Source of the DNA: Bacteroidales bacterium
GTDB lineage: Bacteria > Bacteroidota > Bacteroidia > Bacteroidales > NBLH01
Assembly: GCA_027083715.1 (NCBI GenBank)
Contig: JALWNR010000717.1
Span: 1 to 10,185 of the forward strand
Direction: 5' to 3'
DNA length: 10,185 nt
Shown here: in pieces, positions 5,724 through 10,185 of the stretch
How positions within the stretch are numbered: position 1 is the first letter of the stretch
Layout: every line of letters starts with the position of its first letter
Translations under genes and position numbers: made by a program
The notes under the pieces: generated by a model
Told to the model about the DNA's origin: nothing
Databases searched by the model: none
What the model saw: the letters and a program-made list of their open reading frames with translations, nothing else

Positions 5724-6560
5724 ATGTTTAATATAAAAACAATATTTACCGTGTTTGTATTTCTGTGCCTTGTTTCAGCAAAGGGGCAAGATATTCATGA
5801 TTTGAATCATTCAAAACAATTTGCCGACTATTTATTTAAAACCCAACAATACAGTTTGGCTGCCGAAGAGTATGAACGCATTGTTTTTTTGGATTCTATA
5901 AATTTTCAAAATAAGTACATGTTAATCATATCTTATCGTAAGGCAAAGGAATATGCTCAAGCATTAAGGCGTTTTAATATATTTTTTGAAAACCAGTTTG
6001 AGCACATGCCTGCAAATTTTGCCGAAGAGTATGTTCGATTATTACTTTTAACAAAACAAGACAGCAGTGCATTTAGTTACCTCAGTATTAATAAAAGCCT
6101 AAATTCAGAGCTTAAACAAAACTATCAACTGGCAGCACTTTTGCTCCAAAAAAAATGGGATGACTCATTTAAATTTGCTATGAAATATCCGGTTACTAAT
6201 GAAAAAATCAATGCTCAATTGCATCTTTTGGCTTTTGAAGCAAAAAGAGTAAAGTACAAAAAACCGGGTACGGCGGCAGTGATGTCGGCAATAGTTCCGG
6301 GTACCGGAAAGTTTTATACTAAAAACTGGAAAGATGGTATTATTGCTATGACTTTTGTTGGCGTAAATGCCTGGCAAGCATACAGGGGATTTAAAAAATA
6401 CGGAAAAAAATCTGCATATGGATGGATATTTGCCGGATTATCGGCAGGTTTTTATTTCGGAAATATATACGGAGCTGCAAAATCAGCAAAAAAATATAAT
6501 AAAAAACAGGACTATGAACTCTATCAAAAAGCTTTACATATTGTCCTTGATGATTTGTAA
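5724..6560 (+). CDS. Exported TPR-like protein with C-terminal PGTGK membrane domain (first paralogue)
   Basis: The 278-residue protein begins with a signal peptide (MFNIKTIFTVFVFLCLVSAKG|Q, site 21/22). Helical TPR-like repeats follow over about 30-175; the first is the best formed (FADYLFKTQQYSLAAEEYERIVFLD), and YRKAKEYAQALRRFNIFFE is a second. The C-terminal part starts with PGTAAVMSAIVPGTGKFYTKNWKDG (181-205) and continues with two hydrophobic segments, about 206-222 and 231-250, then a Lys-rich tail. The 'S.I.PGTG.FY...W.DG' block resembles a membrane domain (DUF5683-like) found in Bacteroidota proteins of unknown role. TPRs usually bind partner proteins, so this could be a membrane-anchored scaffold. 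It follows the YidD-like gene after 129 bp and overlaps its paralogue by 47 bp. Function unknown; the architecture is well supported by the sequence. Confidence 0.78.
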   Translation: MFNIKTIFTVFVFLCLVSAKGQDIHDLNHSKQFADYLFKTQQYSLAAEEYERIVFLDSINFQNKYMLIISYRKAKEYAQALRRFNIFFENQFEHMPANFAEEYVRLLLLTKQDSSAFSYLSINKSLNSELKQNYQLAALLLQKKWDDSFKFAMKYPVTNEKINAQLHLLAFEAKRVKYKKPGTAAVMSAIVPGTGKFYTKNWKDGIIAMTFVGVNAWQAYRGFKKYGKKSAYGWIFAGLSAGFYFGNIYGAAKSAKKYNKKQDYELYQKALHIVLDDL

Positions 6561-7371
6561 TCTTTTTATTTTTACTATTGAAGCCCAAACACTTGAAGAA
6601 AGTTTAAATTTTGCCGATAAACAGTTTGAACTTAAAAATTATCGCTTGGCAATAAAAGAATATCAGCGGGTATTATTTTTTAATGATGGTAAAAATCTGG
6701 ATTATATCTATAAGCAACTTGCTACGGTTTATTTTATAAACGGATATTATGCTGATGCTGCTCATAATTATGAATTGGCTTATAAAACTACCTTTAATGA
6801 TAGCTTAAAATCAGAATTAATTTTTAAGAAAGCAAGTTGCTATATGCTGGACAGTAAATTTCGTTTGGCAATATTTGAATTAATGAATTTACCGGATAGT
6901 TCTGATATACAGTTTAATAATCGTAAAAATTTTTATTTTGCTGTTTGCTATTGGGGCTTAGAGGAGTTTAAAAAATCGAAGAAATATTTTTTAAGCATTA
7001 TCCCTGATGATAGAAAGGAAGATAAAGAAAAAATTATTTTACTTTTTTCAAAGAAAAAAAACTTGTACCGTCCAAACCCTAAAACTGCAAAAATTATGAG
7101 CATGATTTTACCCGGTTCCGGGCAAATTTATAGTGGTGATATTAAAAACGGACTTAATTCATTTGTTCTTACAGGCGGATTTGTGGTGTTAGGTATCTAT
7201 ATGACTGAGTACTATACTTTTTTTGATGCATTTTTAACTGCTGCTCCCTGGTTTATGCGATATTATCAAGGAGGTTTCCAAAAAGCAAAACAAATTGCTA
7301 CTCAAAAACGTGATAAGAGAAGAAACAAAACTTACAAGGAAATATTGAGCATTATATCAGTTGCTGATTAA
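6514..7371 (+). CDS. Exported TPR-like protein with C-terminal PGSGQ membrane domain (second paralogue)
   Basis: ATG at 6514 gives a 285-residue protein with signal peptide MNSIKKLYILSLMICNLFIF...EA|Q (site 24/25). The frame stays open further upstream inside the preceding gene, but a start there would put about 50 hydrophilic residues before the signal, so 6514 is chosen. The first repeat (FADKQFELKNYRLAIKEYQRVLFFN) aligns closely with the upstream protein's FADYLFKTQQYSLAAEEYERIVFLD, and further TPR-like helices extend to about 180. The C-terminal block PKTAKIMSMILPGSGQIYSGDIKNG (189-213) matches the paralogue's PGTAAVMSAIVPGTGKFYTKNWKDG. It is followed by hydrophobic segments at about 214-229 and 234-248 and a Lys/Arg-rich tail. 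The pair clearly arose by tandem duplication and has diverged strongly, which suggests two partners of one complex. Its stop lies 1 nt from the stop of the opposing gene. Confidence 0.78.
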   Translation: MNSIKKLYILSLMICNLFIFTIEAQTLEESLNFADKQFELKNYRLAIKEYQRVLFFNDGKNLDYIYKQLATVYFINGYYADAAHNYELAYKTTFNDSLKSELIFKKASCYMLDSKFRLAIFELMNLPDSSDIQFNNRKNFYFAVCYWGLEEFKKSKKYFLSIIPDDRKEDKEKIILLFSKKKNLYRPNPKTAKIMSMILPGSGQIYSGDIKNGLNSFVLTGGFVVLGIYMTEYYTFFDAFLTAAPWFMRYYQGGFQKAKQIATQKRDKRRNKTYKEILSIISVAD

Positions 7372-7372
7372 G

Positions 7373-8278
7373 TTATCTTGTCAGTGCTTTCATGAGTTCT
7401 TCTACATCACGAGGACTTTTATATATTTTACGGTATTCCGTCATGGTTAAATCAGACCAATACAGCGGAAAACGGTATTTTCCGTGCAAGATGGTAACCG
7501 TATTGCCACTAACCGCCAATTCGTAGGGTAAAGCTGCAATATGCGATATACCCAATTTAGGCAAAAAAACCGCTTCGCCTCTTCGTTCATCCAATAAGCC
7601 AATTCCAAAAACCGCCTTTTGATTAACGGTATCAACTATTTCGTAAACCTTAATGCAGCCTTCTTTGCGTGCCTGTAAGTTGTCTTCAATAGTTTTAACA
7701 GCTTGTTTAAAATCTGAAAATTGCTTTATCAATACTGGCTCTGAAAAACTTGGATTACGCACGGTAAATCTAAATTCTTTTAATTCTCTTTCGGATAAAC
7801 TGCTGGTTATGTATGGTAAAAAACCATTGCTTATAGGATATAATGCCATTTTTATATCTATTGAAATTTGATTTAATTCAATTTCGTATTTTTTTGTATA
7901 GTCACGTAAATAAGCATAAAATATATATTCAGGATTTAGTAAACTAATTTCAACACTATCATTTTTCGCAATCAAGCCTACACGCATTGCCGATGCCATT
8001 AGACCACGGTCAGGAATTTGTTTGCAAATGTTTTTAAGCTGCTCGCTTGTAAATACAATAACCTGTAAATCAGGATTTTTCATTGGCGAATATTCTCCAA
8101 TTACTTCAAAATTATTATTTTCAAGTTGACGGATAATTTGGGATTTAACCTCCTTAATGCTTCCTTTTTGTAAACCCAATTTGTAAAAAGCAATTAATCC
8201 ACCTCCTGCAGATGCTGTAAATGAATAGGAAAATAAGAAAATAAATAAGTAAGGAAATATATTTTTCAACATTTGCAT
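7373..8278 (-). CDS. Exported protein with DUF302-like N-terminal domain
   Basis: The 301-residue product has a signal peptide (MLKNIFPYLFIFLFSYSFTASA, site near 24/25). Residues about 28-125 look like a DUF302 domain: an amphipathic IKEVKSQIIRQLENNNFEVIGEY helix and strand, then NPDLQVIVFT, RGLMASAMRVGLIAKND and ISLLNPEYIFYAYL. These fit the family's beta-alpha pattern and its closing 'S..NPEYL' strand. The C-terminal half (about 170-301) is a second alpha/beta part that I do not recognise. No lipobox or T9SS sorting tail is visible, so it is probably periplasmic. DUF302 has no firmly known function. Two starts are possible, 8278 and 8272 (MQMLKN versus MLKN). It converges on the TPR operon with a single base between stop codons and no terminator hairpin between them, so transcripts may overlap. 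Confidence 0.7.
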   Translation of the reverse strand: MQMLKNIFPYLFIFLFSYSFTASAGGGLIAFYKLGLQKGSIKEVKSQIIRQLENNNFEVIGEYSPMKNPDLQVIVFTSEQLKNICKQIPDRGLMASAMRVGLIAKNDSVEISLLNPEYIFYAYLRDYTKKYEIELNQISIDIKMALYPISNGFLPYITSSLSERELKEFRFTVRNPSFSEPVLIKQFSDFKQAVKTIEDNLQARKEGCIKVYEIVDTVNQKAVFGIGLLDERRGEAVFLPKLGISHIAALPYELAVSGNTVTILHGKYRFPLYWSDLTMTEYRKIYKSPRDVEELMKALTR

Positions 8279-8606
8279 CTTTTTTAGTACAATAAAATAC
8301 AGACTTTTGGGTTTTTAAGGTATTTTTATAAACGAAATAAGTAATGCTTTATTTTTTTGTAATAGAATTATGATAAAATCACTTTTTCAACGTTTATTAT
8401 ATAAATCTAAAATAATAAAAAATATATTAACAAAATTATAATTTTAAATTTTATTAAAAATAATAATGTAAATTTATCATAGCAAATAAAAATTTTAATA
8501 AATTTACAGATATTTAGCTTGATAAGCGTTTAGTTTTTAAAACAATATTGATAATTCTATCTTTTTTTGTAAATTTACACCCTATTATTGTGGGGCACAG
8601 AGTATA
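8279..8606. other. 328-bp AT-rich divergent promoter region
   Basis: This gap separates the - strand DUF302-like gene from the + strand LRR gene. It must hold the promoter of the - strand gene, because the neighbours diverge here, and very likely that of the LRR gene too. It is extremely AT-rich, above all at about 8395-8520. The palindrome TAAATTTA occurs three times (8469-8476, 8499-8506, 8570-8577), the last as part of a good promoter match. No convincing - strand promoter, RNA gene or ORF was found. Confidence 0.55.
8547..8577 (+). promoter_or_regulatory. Promoter candidate for the LRR gene
   Basis: ATTG (8547-8550) and TAAATTTA (8570-8577) are separated by 19 bases, close to the Bacteroidota -33/-7 consensus (TTTG, TAnnTTTG). 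The predicted start of transcription, about 8583-8586, would leave a leader of some 20-25 nt before the ATG at 8607, which is a natural distance. Confidence 0.5.
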
Positions 8607-9659
8607 ATGTTTCAAAACTTTTTTAAAATATTGTTGTCCGGATTTTGGTTATTATCTACTTTTGTTAGTGAAGCTCAGGTTTTATTATCAGAAAAAGAAC
8701 TTGATCAAACAGAGGTTTACACAAGTATTGAAGAAGCATTGGAGAATCCGAATGCAGTTTTTCAATTGGATCTTTTAGCTGCTGATTTAACGGAGCTTCC
8801 ACCTGAAATTGGTAAATTAAAACGTTTACAGCGTTTGTATCTTTTTGAAAATCAAATTACAAAACTTCCACCGGAAATAGGTAATTTGTCAAACCTTCAA
8901 GAACTTTATCTTGATGGAAACTTGCTTACATCACTTCCTCCTGAAATAGGAAAGCTTAAAAATTTGAAAGTTTTGGGTTTGCATGGTAATAAATTGACAA
9001 CACTCCCACGTGAAATAAAATATCTGAAAAATCTCAAAGTATTGTATCTTACGGAAAATAATGTTCGTTATCTGCCTCAGGAAATAGCCTCTCTTTCAAA
9101 CTTAGAGAGTTTTGATTTAGCATATAACCAAATAAGATCGTTGCCCTCGGGTATTGGTAAAATGAAAAGTCTCAAACAACTATTTTTAACAGCAAATAAA
9201 CTCACTAGTGTTCCAAACGAAATTGGAGGATTGGAAAATCTTGAAGAGCTTTATCTTGATGATAATTTGTTAACCTCTTTGCCCAGAAGTATCGGAAAAT
9301 TAAAAAAACTGAAAAAGTTGGGTTTAGCCAATAACCGACTGACAAGCTTGCCCAAAGGAATTGGTGAAATGACTTCTTTAGAAAATTTGTATTTATCGGG
9401 AAATCAATTGCGCTCGTTATCTAAAGAAATAGGTCAATTGGTAAACCTTAAAAATTTATATCTTTCAGATAATTTGCTTAACTCTGTCCCTAAAGAAATT
9501 GGTAATTTGGCAAAATTAAAAGAACTTAATCTTTATAATAACCGACTCACAGACCTGCCTGTTGAATTGTCAAGGCTTACAAATCTTCAAAATATTGGCT
9601 TGGGAAAAAATGATATAAAAGTTATTCCTGGCAGTTTAGACAACATAAATATTTACTGA
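8607..9659 (+). CDS. Secreted leucine-rich-repeat protein (23-residue repeats)
   Basis: The 350-residue protein has a signal peptide (MFQNFFKILLSGFWLLSTFVSEA|Q, site 23/24) and a short N-cap region (24-63) that includes a degenerate first repeat (VFQLDLLAADLTE). Twelve uninterrupted 23-residue leucine-rich repeats then fill residues 64-339, and a half repeat closes the chain. The consensus is LPxEIGxLxxLxxLxLxxNxLTS, the short LRR type also seen in Leptospira proteins and in plant PIRLs. Repeats of this sort form a curved solenoid that binds proteins, so a ligand-binding or adhesive role outside the inner membrane is likely. No membrane anchor, lipobox or recognisable T9SS C-terminal sorting domain is present, so it may remain periplasmic. 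It has its own promoter candidate and a terminator, so it appears to be a single-gene unit. Whether it is linked to the CheR gene downstream cannot be told. Confidence 0.9.
   Translation: MFQNFFKILLSGFWLLSTFVSEAQVLLSEKELDQTEVYTSIEEALENPNAVFQLDLLAADLTELPPEIGKLKRLQRLYLFENQITKLPPEIGNLSNLQELYLDGNLLTSLPPEIGKLKNLKVLGLHGNKLTTLPREIKYLKNLKVLYLTENNVRYLPQEIASLSNLESFDLAYNQIRSLPSGIGKMKSLKQLFLTANKLTSVPNEIGGLENLEELYLDDNLLTSLPRSIGKLKKLKKLGLANNRLTSLPKGIGEMTSLENLYLSGNQLRSLSKEIGQLVNLKNLYLSDNLLNSVPKEIGNLAKLKELNLYNNRLTDLPVELSRLTNLQNIGLGKNDIKVIPGSLDNINIY
8796..9623 (+). repeat. Twelve 69-bp coding repeats (LRR array)
   Basis: The DNA encoding residues 64-339 repeats with an exact 69-bp period, twelve times, without any insertion or deletion. 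Recurrent strings include CCTGAAAT(T/A)GG, AATCT..AA. and TATCTT.A.G.AA. Units differ considerably at the nucleotide level, so the array is old or diversified rather than a fresh tandem expansion. Confidence 0.85.
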
Positions 9660-9687
9660 AAATTTATGAATTTTTCAGTTTTAAATT
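9656..9687 (+). terminator. Intrinsic terminator overlapping the LRR stop codon
   Basis: CTGAAAATT (9656-9664), loop TATG, and AATTTTTCAG (9669-9678) form a 9-bp stem with one bulged base, followed by TTTTAAATT. The stem's first arm includes the TGA stop at 9657-9659. The stem is AT-rich, so its strength is moderate. Confidence 0.6.
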
Positions 9688-9763
9688 ATATTTTTGGTGA
9701 TTTTTGCAAATTTTACCAATGAAATAACTATTTTTATTTTTTAATTATCTTTAAATTTATAAA

Positions 9764-10185
9764 GTGCCGGTTAGTCAAGAAGATATCGCTTTGGTCATTA
9801 ATGCTATCAGAAATAACTCAGCTTATGATTTTTCAAATTATTCGAATAAATCTTTTACACGAAGAATTGAAAAAGCATTAATTGATTTTCGTTTGGATAT
9901 TGATAAACTTTTGGTTAAGATAAAGCAAGATAATGACTTTGTTGAGCAATTAGTGAAAAATATAACGGTAAATACCACCGAACTTTTTCGCGATCCAAAA
10001 GTATGGCAGGCTTTACGATATAGGGTTCTTTCAAAATTTACATCCTATCGAAAAATTAATATTTGGCATGCAGGTGCCTCTACCGGGCAAGAAGTTTATT
10101 CTTTATTAATCCTTTTGCATGAAATGAATTTATTTGAAAAAGCCAATGTTTTTGCTACCGATATAAATACTGATGTTATTGAAAG
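9764..10185 (+). CDS. cheR: CheR-type protein methyltransferase, N-terminal part
   Basis: The first 140 codons run off the right edge. The N-terminal helical domain is recognisable from YDFSNYSNKSFTRRIEKAL (21-39), and then come VNTTELFRDPKVW (69-81) and the SAM-binding IWHAGASTGQEVYSLLILL (100-118), followed by ANVFATDIN with D133, the adenosine-binding acidic residue. CheR enzymes methylate glutamates on chemoreceptors using S-adenosylmethionine. In Bacteroidota, which mostly lack flagella, such genes often sit in other signalling systems, so the target here is open. Motif I reads GASTGQEVYS instead of the proteobacterial CSxGEEPYS. GTG at 9764 must be the start, because an in-frame TAA lies at 9752-9754 and no ATG lies between. 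The gene is 104 bp downstream of the LRR gene, past a terminator, so it is probably transcribed separately. Confidence 0.88.
   Translation, partial: MPVSQEDIALVINAIRNNSAYDFSNYSNKSFTRRIEKALIDFRLDIDKLLVKIKQDNDFVEQLVKNITVNTTELFRDPKVWQALRYRVLSKFTSYRKINIWHAGASTGQEVYSLLILLHEMNLFEKANVFATDINTDVIE

Noticed and set aside
6367..6513. Longer start for the second TPR protein at 6367
   Set aside because: The added 49 residues are hydrophilic, overlap the first paralogue and bury the signal peptide that begins at 6514.
7653..7871. + strand ORF of 72 codons
   Set aside because: It is antisense to the well-supported DUF302-like gene and shows no domain or export signal.
8290..8296. Another ACAATAA string
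   Set aside because: It lies upstream of the - strand gene, not at a gene end, which shows that the 7-mer also occurs by chance here; the string alone is weak evidence.
8796..9623. CRISPR array suggested by regular spacing
   Set aside because: The 69-bp period is in frame, codes for leucine-rich repeats throughout and has no identical repeat units.
8607..9659. T9SS cargo protein
   Set aside because: The C-terminus ends within an LRR half repeat and has no beta-rich sorting domain.

Overview
The window looks like a piece of a Bacteroidota chromosome. It is AT-rich, and its Sec signal peptides end in the A/G|Q cleavage context typical of that phylum. Two promoter-like sites fit the phylum's TTTG-N19-TAnnTTTG pattern, start sites lack strong Shine-Dalgarno sequences, and several protein families (DUF4269, secreted YidD-like, TPR plus 'PGSG' membrane domain, the CheR variant) are ones I associate with it. 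No tRNA, rRNA, CRISPR array or intact insertion sequence was seen.

Left part (1-3980) is accessory in character: four unrelated single genes, all on the + strand and separated by long intergenic stretches rich in hairpins. They are the last ~50 codons of a class D beta-lactamase, a DUF4269 protein with a nucleotidyltransferase-like motif, a YdjM-type membrane protein (predicted metal-dependent hydrolase), and an APC-family permease. A 37-bp element (32/37 identical) lies just after the beta-lactamase and again across the stop codon of the permease. A third, weaker relative follows the YdjM-type gene. Between genes two and three are a strongly foldable stretch (1087-1229) and two short remnant-like reading frames. 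This resembles a gene-cassette or recombination-prone array, but no integrase is visible and no canonical attC core was found.

Central part (4048-7371) is a compact + strand operon of five envelope genes: a small exported membrane protein, a LolA-like exported protein, a YidD-domain protein with its own signal peptide, and two tandem paralogues that join N-terminal TPR-like repeats to a C-terminal PG[ST]G[KQ] membrane domain. The genes are spaced by 4 bp, overlap by 32 bp and 47 bp, or are separated by a short gap with a 21-bp-spaced direct repeat. The co-encoded set suggests a cell-envelope biogenesis module. A YidD domain that is apparently exported is the most interesting point in the window.

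Right part: a convergent - strand gene (7373-8278) encodes an exported protein with a DUF302-like N-terminus. After a very AT-rich, promoter-bearing intergenic region comes a secreted leucine-rich-repeat protein with twelve exact 23-residue repeats and an intrinsic terminator overlapping its stop codon. The window ends inside a CheR-type methyltransferase gene that starts with GTG.
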